Shown here: positions 34,376 to 48,779 of the stretch, piece after piece
Layout: the number at the start of each line of letters is the position of its first letter
Numbering within the stretch: position 1 is the stretch's first letter
From: Vigna angularis
Taxonomy: Eukaryota > Streptophyta > Magnoliopsida > Fabales > Fabaceae
Assembly: GCF_016808095.1 (NCBI RefSeq)
Contig: NC_068978.1
Span: 24,687,306-24,751,305, forward strand
Direction of reading: 5' to 3'
DNA: 64,000 nucleotides
Made by a program: the position numbers and the translations under genes
The notes under the pieces: generated by a model
What the model was told of the DNA's origin: nothing
Seen by the model: only the letters and a program-made list of their open reading frames with translations
Databases searched by the model: none

Positions 34376-35926
34376 TATGATTCAATCCTTCAATATGGTT
34401 TATAACAACCTTATCCAAGTGGTTAGCAATTATAATTGTATGATGATAACCTACCTAGCCACGACTAAGAGCTTACAAGAGGATGGATGTCACCTAAGAA
34501 AAGTGAGGCCAAGCCCATATCTTTTGGGCTTTATATTGTACAATGGGCAAAGTAACCTAGGGTTTCTTTTGGGGTCTTGTATTTGAACCTCAAGTTGTAG
34601 TGTGAGGTTTTAGACCTAGAGGAGATGGGTCCTAAGCAAACACTTGGATCTAGGGTAAAAACTCTAGCTTAGAGAGCAAACCTTCTAGAAACTTGTGGGC
34701 TCTTGGTTAGAGTGGTCTCCAAGTTTCTCTCTTTTTGTGAGACACATACTTTTATCATGTAGCATTGTCTTAATGTGGAGGATTTCTCCTAAGTAATGGT
34801 CATGTGTCATCCTCTTAATGGTGATGACTTTACCTTGATCTCCAAGTTAGAGTATTAGGATTTTGCTTTTACAATATAGGAACATCTTTAGGATTACCTA
34901 AGCTAATAAGCATAGGTGTCTACCCCATGTAAATTCACCTTTGAATTGTGTATTGTTATGCTGCCAAATTTGTTAAATACTACTGAACTTAGTTCACCAA
35001 GGCTAGAACACCCCTTCAAAGCTTCCTCTAGCCACCCTTCCTTAAGAGTTGGTCCACCCTATCTTGAGAGCACCCCAAAATCACAATAATCACAAGAGCT
35101 ACCTTCTTGACTTCAAGATCCTTCTTAACTAAGTCAATAACATCCTCAGGAAGTTCACACCATTCACCATCGTTGGTGACACACATGGTGGCCAGTGGGC
35201 TAAAATTTGTTGTGAAGCTGCTCATCGGGAGCTTGCTTGCGCTCATCGGTCGCTCCACTAAAATTTGAAGCTCATTTCTATCTACTAGCCTAATATCTAT
35301 AAACACGCTTAAATATAACAAGCTCAAGTGCGACAATTAAACAGAAACCTACACCTTGAGCAGTTAAATAGAGACTTCTCAAGACATGTTTATTTTCCAT
35401 TTAGTGACCACCATATAAAGAGAACTTTGGTGACAATAGTGATGCTTAAAGTATGCTTTTCTAAATTCAAAGGAAATTATGCATATCCAATTCCATAAAC
35501 AGGAAGCAAAGGTACACACAAAGGTACACACAATAGAGTAAGTGTGACAATACTATCAACCAATCTATGATGGAAACAATGATTTAATTAGAACACAACA
35601 TAACAACTTCAATTTGGACAAAAGGCACATTCATGTTAATGTCGTTGAACACAACATAACGACTTCAATTTGGAAAAAATGCATACAACATTGGGGATTC
35701 AATTTGGACAGATTGCACAAGGGTTTCAAATTAGACAAATTGCAACAACCACAGACACAAAGAATAAAGCACAAACACATTGATACACAAACAGATTCAT
35801 ATACAAACAAAGAAGAAAGCAGAACTTACCTGGATAAAGATACAACAACTACGAACCTTCGATAGCAAGCTACTAAACATGCACGAACAATCGTCAACCA
35901 AGAACCCTCCACAAAGAAGCCTCTAA
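34376..35926. other. Unclassified repeat-like DNA, no gene recognised
   Basis: The stretch 34,440-35,000 reads like LTR or leader sequence. A 102-codon minus-strand frame (35028-35336) contains WCELPEDVIDLVKKDLEVKK but I cannot match it to a family and do not call it a gene. Confidence 0.3.
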
Positions 35927-36230
35927 CCGTCGAGCAACACTGTGACACAACAAAGGACAAACCCGAACTCTCCACTACCAACAGTAACTGTGACGCACCA
36001 GCCACCGTCGAGCAACACCGCGCCGACGAAGGATGAACCAAAACCCTTCACTGCTAACAACAATAGTGACGTTACGACCACCATCGAGCAACACCGCACC
36101 AATGAAGGACGAACCTGAACCTTTCGCCGCCAGCAACAACCGTGATGCAACGACCACTATCGAGCAATATCGTGCCAACAAAGGACGAACTTGACACCGT
36201 CAAAAACAACCATGACACAATGCCCATTGT
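35927..36230. repeat. Minisatellite, unit 76-78 bp, about four copies
   Basis: The anchor TCGAGCAA(C/T)A recurs at about 35,930, 36,008, 36,084 and 36,160, each followed by (A/G)AAGGA(C/T)(A/G)AAC and GTGA(C/T) words. GC-richer than its surroundings. The overlapping minus-strand frames are artefacts of the periodicity. Confidence 0.8.
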
Positions 36231-36439
36231 CGACCACCGTCATGTAGACCCACCGGTAACCGTCATGCACTGCCATCAACCACCAAGCCTCCATGAATGT
36301 CGCAAGGGAGAAAAGACACATGAATCACGATTTTGGTGAAGGAGACAAACAGAGGTTAGGGTTGATGGCGAGTTGGTGGTGAGGGCAGCGAAACGACCAT
36401 TGGTGGGGAGGGGTCGACATCTTCAAAAATGAAAGAAAG

Positions 36440-36720
36440 AAAACTCAATTTCTGATTTCATAAACTCGAAACACTTACCAACGGTCATCGTTCGTCGGTA
36501 ATAACTAATGTCATTTACCAACAGTATTACCAATATATATATTTGTCAATAAATTGCAAAATCCATTACCAATAACCATAATTCATCAATAACTACCTAA
36601 TCTCTAATTCGTCGATAAATCTATCAGTAAATGTGTTTTACTGACGAATTATAAGTCGTCGGTAATAATCTACCGATAATTTTAATAATTCATGAAAATA
36701 ATTGATGAAAAATGTTTAAT
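36440..36720. repeat. TCGTCGGTAA-type subterminal repeats, probable DNA-transposon debris
   Basis: Contains scattered direct and inverted copies of TTACCAACGG / TCGTCGGTAATAA / TACCGATAA words, as in the subterminal zones of CACTA elements. No terminal CACTA sequence was fixed. Confidence 0.4.
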
Positions 36721-37664
<944 letters not shown>

Positions 37665-39330
37665 CATTTATATCCAAGTAAGAATTAAGTCCAGACATAA
37701 CAAAACCTTTTTAAGAGAGAAAAGAGGACTGAAGAAATGGTTATTTAAAGTTTTCAACCTTTTTTAATTATGCATCATATTTTGAGATTAACTAGCTTAT
37801 GTTAGTGTTAATATGGATTTTTGTTTCGTTTATCCTTGCTCCATCTAAAAGCAGGCTAATCCATCATAGACAAAAAAATACGATCAGAAATTATAATTCA
37901 TTATGTCACAGGACTGGCTTTTTAATTTTTAAATTTTTTAAGTTTTAAATTTAAAATTTTTATTTTTTAATTTTATTTATACATACTTATAAATAAATAT
38001 TTAAAGCATATTAAATAATATAAATATGTTTTTAAAATTTTAATTGATTAATTATATATTTTTAATTGGACACATTAAAATACTTATTATATTTCCATAT
38101 TAAATTATTTTATTATAACTAATAATTATAATTTATAAATATTAATAATTTGACTTATAATAGAATTATATATTTACATTTTTGCAAAAATATAATATAA
38201 AATATTATTTTTTAAATTATTATCATTTTAATTTTAAATTTAAAAAGTAAAAACAAAATAAACCCCGAAAAAAGATTGGCCTTTAATCCGTTAACGGACT
38301 TGACAGATAAGACAGCATCAAAAGAGTTTAAAATTTCAACATAGCCACAACCCCTATTTATTAGTTTGCCTAGGAATGAGATCATTTATATTCATTTTTT
38401 TTTTCTCTCTGCATAAGAAAATAACACAGGATTAAAATTTATCTCTCCATAATCTACCAACTCTTTGTATATTTGTTCATTTCTTGATGCTTGGATGAAA
38501 ATTCCTTATGTAATAAAATATCAATACATGCTATTTATAATTTAGTTAATCATTATTTGCAGCATAATCAAATCTTAAAATATTTAAATTTTGTAAAAAA
38601 ATCTTTTAATAATGCTAATAATTGGAAACATTATAAATAATCACTATATATACAATACATGTATTTAAAAAGAACCAAATTTTAAACAGTTTAACACTCG
38701 TAATAAGACTTTAAGACTTTATGTTTTATCTCTATGTAGTTTTTTATTTTCAGTTCTAGAAAACAGTCACATATTACTAATACTAAATTAATGATGACTA
38801 ATATTAACATCAATTTTCCTATGAAATCAATATTTCTTTAATTTAATTTCCTTTTAAAACCCTCCAAGGTTTGAATTAAATAAAAGGAAATCCAAACTGT
38901 ACTTGAATTTTCTTGGTCTATATCTTTGAGCAAATTATATAAATTTTAGCAAACAAGAACTTTGTTGTTACTTTTTCTGTAAAATGGTTACAAAACCTCA
39001 AATACTTTCTATTAATTTAATTTTTACTAAAATAAAATATTTGAATATTGTTTTCTTATTCGATATTGTGATGATTGCATCTTGTGTTTTGATACCAGTA
39101 AAATATTTGACGTATCCTATATAATCACGATCTTGATCACTTGTTATGACAATAATATATACAAAATAGTCAAAAGGTAAAGCTAATTATAATCTGAGAA
39201 ATAATAATAAAAATGAGGGGAGTCAACTTATCATGGCTCATGGATCATTTCTAATTTATTATTGAGAAAGTCTCTTTTTTATAGAAGAAAAAAAAATTGA
39301 GATGAGTTTTTTCTAATTGAAGGTCAATTA
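37665..39330. other. Very AT-rich, no gene seen
   Basis: Low complexity, especially 37,920-38,250. Nothing supported. Confidence 0.35.
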
Positions 39331-39339
39331 GAGTCAACT

Positions 39340-40800
39340 CATCGAAAACTCAGAATGGGCTGACTAGGCCTGAAAATTGAGACTCATCAGTTAGAGTTAA
39401 AGAACAAGATTTGGCAGAAGGTTAAGATGGATTACATCAAAATGAATGTCGAGACGAGTCGACTCGAGCCAAATATCGAGACAAGTTGACACAGATAAAA
39501 GGTCAAGATAAGCCGACTCAAGCTGAAGGTTCAGACATGGTGGCTTGAGATGAAGGTTGAGACAAGCTAGTCAAATACAAAGGTCCATATGAGCTTTACT
39601 GGATAGGCCGAGTTGGCCAAGCACGAAATTCGCCCAAATTTAGTCGAGTACGCCTCGGCCCAAATTCAGCCAAGTACAGTCTAATAGAACACAAATAAGT
39701 CAACCCTAGACAAAATTTGACTGTACTTAGTCGAGCAGGCCCCGATCGAATTCAGCCAAGACGACATCGACTGAATTTTGAAAGATTTGACCATGACATA
39801 AATTTGGTAGTGAGTATGTCTAACTTTATATAAGAATAGGTGGAAGTGAGTTTGGGTGGGTTAGAGTAGGTAAATTTGGTGTAAGGTATCCATTTTAAGC
39901 TTGAAACATGTTCTTAAAGTGTTCTCCAAGTGTAGGACATCATACAGACCATTTGAAAAGGTATAAAAGACATTCAAGACTAGAAAAGAGGGGTTGAGAG
40001 TGTTCTGGTGTGGCGCTCAATGGCTCTCAACGGGGCTTGAACGCATGAAATGCGAGAGGTTTGGTGCCCGACTACAAAGGGGTGGCACTCAAGTGCCAAA
40101 ATTGTAAGGAGAATGGTGCTCAGCGGTAGGGAGGTGCCGCTCAACTCCAATCTACATGGTTTTCAAGTTTTGTTTTCTATTCTATTGGCATTTATGGTTT
40201 CTTCTAAGCATTGATGTGTATCTTATGACATGTTTGGGTATGTTTCAAAGTGTGATGGATTAAGAGTTTCTAAGGAAAAATTCTAAGCGTGGTATGTTGT
40301 TGGTATGAATGTAGGAAGCTCAGTGTTGGGAGTTTCCTAATGATCATTCATTCTCAATTTGAGAGGAGTAATGCATGTGGTGAGAGTAGTAAGAGGTTAT
40401 AGTCTAAGTGCTTCTAGTATGGCCTAAGCGGTATAGATTAACCTTTCGTATGAGGTAGAGTGAAACCTATTGGCATTGGCTTTGCAGAGTAGTAGAGACC
40501 ACCACAAGTATATAACTGCCATAGCTCGACATTTATACTATATCTGGATGATCAAGTATAGGTCTTTGGCATGATTAGGATGCTTGATGTACTTTATTTA
40601 AAATATGATGTATGATGAAATATTATAATACCATGTTTGATTCTTTTGTCATTAGCTTACCCTGTTTTTTTTTGTTCTTGGTTTGATTGTTTTTGTGTAT
40701 TTGATTTTTCTTGGACGATGTCATCTGATAAGTGTGAGTAGAGAGTGATGATGTCTCTGTAAAGCAAGCTTTTGAGAGAGATGCAACAAACATTTAGTTT
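39340..40800 (+). repeat. LTR-like repeat with GAGTCGACTCGAGC-type words
   Basis: Repeated words of the type AGACGAGTCGACTCGAGCC and GGTCAAGATAAGCCGACTCA (39,440-39,560), then GTATAAAAGAC (39,960, promoter-like) and a TGGCGCTCAA block (40,010-40,150). It ends with TTAGCTTACCCTG and GACGATG sequence (40,650-40,720) typical of gypsy LTRs. No borders fixed. Confidence 0.4.
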
Positions 40801-43800
40801 CTTTTAGAATAATAGTTTTGTTTTCAGTTTTAGTTTAGGAGTTTGTATATAAAGTTTGATTTTATAATTATGTTTAAATAACTTTAATAAAACATTATAA
40901 CTCCTCTTTGTTATAACTATTCTATTTTATTCACTATGTGATAGTTTTTTTAGTATTAATACTATTTTAAATGTGATATAACTTAGTCCACTGTGATATG
41001 ACCCAAACTATTAATTTTTATCCAAAAAGAAGAAAGATGAAACTATTTTAAACTTTTTTAATAATTAAATATTTGTGTTATTTTGGAATTATTTCTCGCT
41101 TCATACACACTAGTTAATTTTTAAAATAAGAAAAGTTAAGAAAACATAAAATATTTTTAAAATTTTATGAAATAAATATTTGTGTTATCTTTAATTTGTT
41201 GAACGTTAAATAAAATAAATATTAGTATTTTTGTTTATTTTTAATATTTATATTCTTTTAAGTTAGTGTTGAATAAAAAGATTCCAAATAAAAAAAATAA
41301 AATTAAATAAATGTTAAAAATAAATATGATTATTGTCAATTTAGCTAATAATAATATTATATATTTTTAATATTTTTATTTATTTAATTTAGTAGTAGGG
41401 AGATCCTATTAAAAGAAATACATATGATTTTAGTGTTACATACATTTGTGACACAAAACTAACACTAATAAGTATTTAGTGACAGCTTTTTGTTTGTTAA
41501 TTAATGTCTTTTTTTAACTAACACTAAATATTAGTTTTTTCATAGTAATATGACGTGATATTATTTCAAATGAAATGTTTTAAAAAAAAAAGTAGGTAAA
41601 TTAATTTAAAAAAAATGTAGATTCATTTTAATTATATGTGTTCTTATCTAGTTGAAGCACATATTATGAGACCAAATTCTTTTTTTTTCAAACTTATTTA
41701 CCAATTATTTTTTATTACTTCGAAATATCTTTTTCCAACAAAAAATATGGAGGGAGATGTCTATAAAGAAACTTTAAGTTAGTAAATAATTTATGTATGG
41801 TAATAAATATATAATCAATGTGTCTTGTAAATACATAAAAATGTCATGTATTTATGGTATTTTAATCAATATTTTGATGTAATGAACCTTTGTTAATTAA
41901 ATTCATTCATCATGATTCTTTATTTCATTCTCTTATTAAGTTTATAATGTTGTTTACTTCATTAATTTGAGATTATCTTGTTTTAGGTGTCCAACATTTC
42001 TCAATATTAGGTACTACCCTGACTTCTCAATCTGGAGTGTATCATCAAGAGTATACTAAAAAAAAATATCATATTTTTGACTAAGATCATTTTAGTTTTT
42101 ATTAACCCTCGAGGCTTGATGAGAGGAATAGTGAAGTGTCTTTACTGAAAATAATTCATATCTTTGATCACGATCTTTCCAATCTTACTATACACTAGTC
42201 CCTTATTCTTAAAGAGAGTCACGAAGAATTTTTCGTAAAAATAAGGAAGATTTCATATATTTTATAGGAGATATTCTTGGTAATATTATATAGAAGGGTT
42301 AATGTAACTTATAACTTTTGCTATGTTTTTTTTAAGTGAATGAAAGACTGCATTTGGAAGAGTACGAGGAATAGAGAAAATATATAGAATTACAAGAAAA
42401 ATTAGACCAATTTAAGATAACATATAACATGTTGCCGAAGAAATATTGATGGGATAGACTAGTTGGACTTAATAATTGCTTAAGTCCATTTTCTCATTAT
42501 TATCTTATTAATGTAACTTTTATATGTTTTTATTTAAATATTTCATATGTCTTCTGACACTAAGAAAATAGGCATTTACCTTATAAGCAACAACTAAGGC
42601 TAAATAGAGATTAGTATTGAATTTGCATTGCATGAGCGTGTGACTTTCAAATTGTGGACGTTAATTCATCATTGACTTTTGATGGACAACTTTTAAGTAA
42701 CGTTGGCTTAGTCGATTCTTATTAATTATTAATTTTCAAATTAATTTATAATATTAATTTAAATTGTACAATATTTTTGTGTTTAAATATAAATAAACAC
42801 AACCAGTATAAAAAATTTAATAATTTGTTATAAAAATATCAGTATATTCATTTAGGACAAATAAATTCAACAATAATATTTTATACTGAATCACGAAATT
42901 TATCAACGAGTATATCTCAATAATTATAAATAAACAATATTATCAATAAACATATATCGATAAATTTTTATTTATCAATAATTCGTCAAAAAATAATTAT
43001 TAGAAACTGTACAACGGAAACCAATCATTGATAAATCTAATATTTTCTTTTTAGTATCTACCCCTACGTCACTTATTATATCATATGGATTATAACTAAT
43101 AAGTTATCATAAATATATATTTTGTTCATTAGTGATTGTTAAATAAGTTATCTACGTCAAATATCCATCAATGTACCTTTATTTTAACTTCTTTAAGTGA
43201 GTTACTGGCGAAATTAGCTAAAAGTTGTGATTTTGTTGAGACCTTTCAGTTCGTACTTAATGCAATGCTATAAAAGAGTTACCGATTACCAAGCATTCGC
43301 TTAACCAGATCAAACTTCTTGAATACTCTATTAATTTGTCAAACTCGTTACTTTAGGACCTTTACAATTATCTTTTTATTTCGAAGATCTTTTTTTAAGG
43401 ATTCATTTTTGATACATTATTTCTACTATTGGTTTCTTTAGTTGTGGAAGAAACGATGATTATCCCATTAATTTCGGTGTCTTCCTGAACTAGTGGTATG
43501 GAGATATGAGCTTAATCATTTTTTCCTTTGAAAAGTTCTCTTTTAATCTTTAGGATGAGGTTATCAAGTTGAGAATTTTCAAGCAAACTGTGCACTATAT
43601 AACGTGCTAACATAAGCAAATTTACATAATTCTTTTAAGTGGATGCTAATTTCCCCATTATCCTACTATTTCCAACCAAAACAAGCAACTTATGCTAAAA
43701 TCTCCAAAGGTGACGCGCAAGAAGAGGTTGACTTTAAATCATTCCCTTCTTATGTTGAACAGAGTGAGTGCTGAACAAGGGGGAGGAATTTAATAAAGGA

Positions 43801-43900
43801 ACTGTCAGTGACTTTATGAACTGACAACGTCTCTTCATATTCCTAGGCCCAATAAAGATCACATTTACTAAGTTTTTATATGAAAGAAACTTTTAACAAA
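40801..43900. other. AT-rich, decayed repeats only
   Basis: Patches such as 41,430-41,560 and 42,840-43,030 resemble subterminal repeats of DNA transposons (TATCAATAA / TCGATAAAT words). No gene or element border was established. Confidence 0.3.
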
Positions 43901-46900
43901 GACGCGTCGGGTTAAGGAAAATTGGTTGCTGCTTAACTTTAGGCATACACTAGCATGTGAGGTGAGTCATGGTCTAGGACCTTGTGGCATGGCTTTTGCA
44001 CATAATTGCAGTTACAATAGATATCCAATAATAATAATAAAAACATATTTTAGTGTCTGTTCGTGAGAGTGAGCGAAGAGAGACCAAAGGGTAATGCATG
44101 TTGATTTGAGGGAAGCAATAGGGGCATCCCTCGGTACACGCCGAAAATGGAGCTGCCACATGACGTTAAGACATTATTTGTTACACTGATTCACGGCATG
44201 TTTTTTCCATCAAAAATCATATACGGGTTTTCGGTCAGAGATTCTCAGAACTGAGGTTCAGTTCTTGCTGCCATATGCCTCCTCCTAGCCCACTTGCTTC
44301 CTCTTTACTTCCCTCTTTGTATGTAAATTCCAAATTCTAATAACATGCAACAATGTTAATGCGTCGTGTATGCGTGCCAAACTTGACCTCTTCCCACCAT
44401 AGTTCTCGTTTGAGTTAGATCATACTCAAAATCTGTCAATTATGATACTACAGATAGTAGGATTAAATTTTGATGATAGGAGAGATTGAAAAAAGCTTCT
44501 GATTATGCTTTACTTTTAGACTTTTGTACATCAACCCACCTAACAGTTACTAATACTATATTAGAAATAATAATCGTGTTTAAAGTTGACTATAATCTCT
44601 CTCTGTCTCTGGTTAATAGGGAATCAAAAATTTTGTGTGCACATGGTTACGGATCTGCCACCAAAAAATGATATTACGTCTTTCAGTGCTAACAGAAAAC
44701 GGTCACAATGTGCAATGAACAGCTAGGGACATGTGGGAGTCAGAGATGGAATATATCCTCTTGAAGAAGCACGTGCTCCATTCTCTATAATCCTCATTGT
44801 TGTGTCGTATTACAACCAAATATTACTATGGTTTGATCCTTTTTCCCTATAAGAAATTTCACCAACTTGCATTGGATTTCGGACCTTGATTGATTTCACA
44901 ATTTAAAATGTTTTGTTGCTAGCGTTTCTTGCGCTGGCACCCTAGCACAGACAACACACAGATATATAAGATATAGGATTCTGGCAAATCTGATTCGGTT
45001 GTGTTGAAAAGTTTCGAATTGAAAATAAGAATCTCTTAAGCTCTTACAATTTGAACAATCATCAGCAACAATAGCTGCATTTAACATATTCATAGATTCT
45101 AATTAAGGTATATGATACGAGAGTTGGTGGTGTGATTGTCCTATATACCTCCACATGAAGCTCTCCACATTTGATTGATAAAACATGTTGCAGAAGTAGC
45201 AATTTTGATTTACTATATAATACATATTTCAAGGCTTGAAATCATGTAGGCTAGGTTGTTAGCCATGTGGCATGTCTATTTGGGAAATTCTTTATAATAC
45301 TATGGCGGTCCCTTAACTTGTGCACTGTTACATGGGCACTGGTAGCTCTGCCTACTCATAAAATCATGCCTAGAAATAACCAATTCATTGGTTGAGTTTC
45401 ATTTTCCACAGACGTGCACAACAAAATTCTGCAGAAAAAGCAAATTTTCACTACACTTGTATCATATTCTCAATTTGACAGTTTCTTAGCTGTCAGGGAA
45501 AAATATTTTTGAAATAAGGAGAAAATAATATAGATATATAATGAGTTGATAAAAGCACTGAAAAATTTATTACAAAATCTGACTGGACAATTAGAATGGG
45601 AAGGGAATTATATAATGACAGTGATTTTGGTCCCAAGGATGGTTGATTACACAATGCTGTTGCAAGTCTTACATATATAGAACCTTAGGATGGTCCTTGA
45701 GCGAAAAGGTGTGAATTTAATTCGAGAACCTCTCAGTGATAGTCCGTCTTATCATCTTCCCACTTGGTTCCGTGCAAATTGGTGCAGCAATGGGGTCTGG
45801 TCCTTGTAGAGAGAATTTATTGCGCCTAAATGAAACAACTGGTGACTACAAACTACTAGCTAAGGAATTTAAAGGCATAATGGGATAACAGTAATACCCA
45901 AATTTCATTTCCCATCAGTCCATTCAATGCTACAACCTGCAATAACATCACCTTGATTAGTCATGGTGGGTGATGAGAACATTTTGAAAATTTACTTCAA
46001 TTTATGTGGCCATCACTAGCCTTTCAATAATCCCTTTCAAACTATTGAGGGTACATTAGGTTGTTAAAGGTCCATTACCTTAAGGAATAAGAGTGTATTG
46101 TAATTATTTTGATTGAGGAAAGCCCAATCAGAATTTTCTGTAGTCAAAGTGAGGCCTTTGTCAAACTGTGGCCTAATGGATGGTGGGGTACCCTTTGAGG
46201 ACCCATTTTGGGAACTATAATACAAAGTGGGTACCACTTAGATATGGAAGATAAGGGCAATTTTGGAGTTAATGCCTTCCAACAATTCATCTTCACTCAC
46301 TCTCAACCTATAGTTGGGTCCATCAAGCTTAGCTGTGGTATGAATGGATAACATCATAACCCTAGCACAGGACCCATTGCCAATTAGATTTACCAAAGGA
46401 TTAGATAGTGCTAAAGATAATTGCATAAGGGTTCCATCCACCTATGTGTTTGCGCATTTAATGTTATAGTTTGGAAATTTGACAAACTTTTTTCATGCAT
46501 TAATGTAGCCTAAGTGTGAGAGGCTATAAGATGGTTATTGATTGATTAAAAGTTTGGAGGGATCGAAGACAGACATTCGTGGGGGACCCGTGAGCATCAC
46601 GTGCCAGCATTTGTAAGACAAAAGACAGGTGCCCAACAAACCACCGTCTTCTTCACACATACATACCCACTCCCTTCCTCATCCCTTCCTTTGTTGCATG
46701 CACTTCTTCACCTTCTCACATGACCTTGTTCTCACTTTTCACAGGTTCTTTGCATGAATTTCGATCTTGGTAGGACCTTTTCTCCATACCAAGCTCATGT
46801 TACCCACATCAATCATACTCTTGTTGGACAGGTTTTAACTGGACAACTTCCAAGTCCCTTTTGCTTTGTAAATTATTCATGTTGCATTTTCTAGTGCCTA

Positions 46901-47290
46901 TGGTGGCTGTGACTTGGATAATCTCTTCAACAGTTTGATTAGAAATCAAGAATTTGATTAACTGTAAATGTCATCCGGCACATCGATTATTCCAAACAAA
47001 TGTCACTTCTTGTTTCCAATTCAACAAATAATTGACTCATCTTCTGTCTTTATTTGTTTTCGTTAATCACATATAATCCTATAACAACAATAATGCTATA
47101 AAATTTAGTGTTGCTACGTCATTGTTGTATTCCCACTCTCACTGTTTAACAAACGAGAGTTTGAGTGAAACTATTTATGTCTGTGTTTTTTATTTCACAA
47201 TTATTTATAATCTGTAATGACTTCATTGTGGTCTACGTTTTCTGAAAAAGCAACAAAGGGGATAACGAAGGTTTTTGTTAGCCCTTAACA
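43901..47290. other. Apparently low-copy DNA, no gene recognised
   Basis: Less biased in composition than the neighbours and without obvious transposon signatures. Short frames (for example 43974-44159 minus and 46238-46441 minus) have no recognisable domain. It could include promoter, intron, or non-coding RNA sequence. I looked for several conserved plant microRNAs by eye without success. Confidence 0.3.
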
Positions 47291-47989
47291 CTTGACGAAT
47301 AAGAACCTTCTAGGCTTTACCTTTCATTTCATGTTACTTTATTTTCTTTACCCGTTTTCCTATCAGGTTTTCCTGTTATTGTTCTTTTTGTTGCTTTCTG
47401 TGCCTATGATACTCTCTGCGGCACTATTTGATTATGCCCTACCCCATGTTGCAACCTCACTTTTAATTAGTTCAAGGAAATTGCTATTACATTTGTTAAA
47501 TATGTTGAACAAATGTCTCTAGTTGGTAAAAATAATACTTAAAAACTATTACATACCAGTAGAAAAAAATTGTTTGCTCATCAGACTTATTTTTTAGAGT
47601 AATTTTTATTTATGAATTAAGATATATTTAATTGTTTGCATAATATTATTATATATTAGACTACAGAATGTGAGTTTATATGTTAGAGCCTTCAATGTTT
47701 ATGCATATTGTTAGTATATCCTTTTAATATTTATACAAGTGGTTTTCTTTTCAATTAAAACAAGTTATATCCAATGTTATAATGACTATTTTTTTTATGG
47801 TAATATACGATATTTTTATTTTAGTGCAATAGGTCATGAATAAATTCAAGTTACAAAACTTCTCTACCTCGGGCTGATGAAATTTTTTACAGATGTAATC
47901 GACCTTTCTCGAGCAACATATCCTGTTGGAAACATCAGAAACCAGGCTCCTAACCATTAAAAGAGGAAAGTATTTTCAATATTTCTAAA

Positions 47990-48365
47990 TGAAGGACCAA
48001 AAGATTTTTCCACTAGATTCCATTTTCCAATACTTGGGAGAGTTTGAAAAGGTTGTTTTTAGATAAATGTGTTCAACCTCAAGAGCAATTTCTGTCAAAA
48101 AAATTAAAGCAAACTTGTGGCAATAAATTATTTGATAGTGATATTCTTTGTGAATATTGGCAGAGATTTAAGGTATTATGTTCAAGTTGTCCCACTATCA
48201 AATTAGTGAGGAACTCCTAATCCAATATTTTTATGAGGATTGACCCTTATAGATAAGAGTATGATGGATGCCCCAAGTGAAAAGGCTCTTGTGAGCAAAA
48301 TTCTAACCACGAGGAGTTTGATTGAAACCATGGGAATCAAATCACAAAAATTCACCATGAAAAAA
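47990..48365 (+). pseudogene. Ty3/gypsy gag relic
   Basis: The plus-strand reading from about 48,032 gives TWESLKRLFLDKCVQP, then DSDILCEYWQRFKVLCSSCP (about 48,138-48,200). After frameshifts come EELLIQYFYE and MMDAPSEKALVSKIL (about 48,263-48,310). These are successive landmarks of the plant retrotransposon Gag core domain ('SW..(M/V)KR.FL..F', 'E..YEYW(E/Q)RFK.LC.SCPHH', 'LIQYFYEGL'). It is broken by at least two frameshifts and stops. No LTR could be attached to it. Confidence 0.75.
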
Positions 48366-48779
48366 AGTACACTTGTAAGAAGTATTCTTTAGGTATAAAT
48401 TAACTTTGCTTTGGTGTCCCAACAACGACGACAAAATAAAATTGATAACTTAATCTCATTGTTGGAGCAATAATCCAACCACAACATGTACTTCACCAAA
48501 ATCATCAAGAACTACAAACTTCCAATTAGTTGTCACGTCTCTTTGTGGAGTATGTACTTCACCTAATCATGCTACACATGAATTTTCACATTATCGAGGC
48601 ATAGGTAGATGTCACAAGTTTTTGTTGCAAATCCCACAAAAGTTGGTCAAGTTCTTCTCAACAAAATCAAGTAGTTAATCTGTCCACCAACAAATACTAT
48701 TCTAATTGGAGAAAGAGAGTTACTCTCTCCACCACCATCAACCGCTCCCTACACCACTCCATACTCAATTTGCCCTTCT
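48366..48779. other. Unassigned segment
   Basis: No coding features seen between the gag relic and the tandem array. Confidence 0.3.

Noticed and set aside
35028..35336. A 102-codon minus-strand frame
   Set aside because: No recognisable family, repeat surroundings, and no evidence of a start region; not called as a gene.
44760..44800. Resemblance to a miR164-like sequence (AAGCACGTGCTCC)
   Set aside because: It does not match the conserved mature sequence and I saw no foldback partner.
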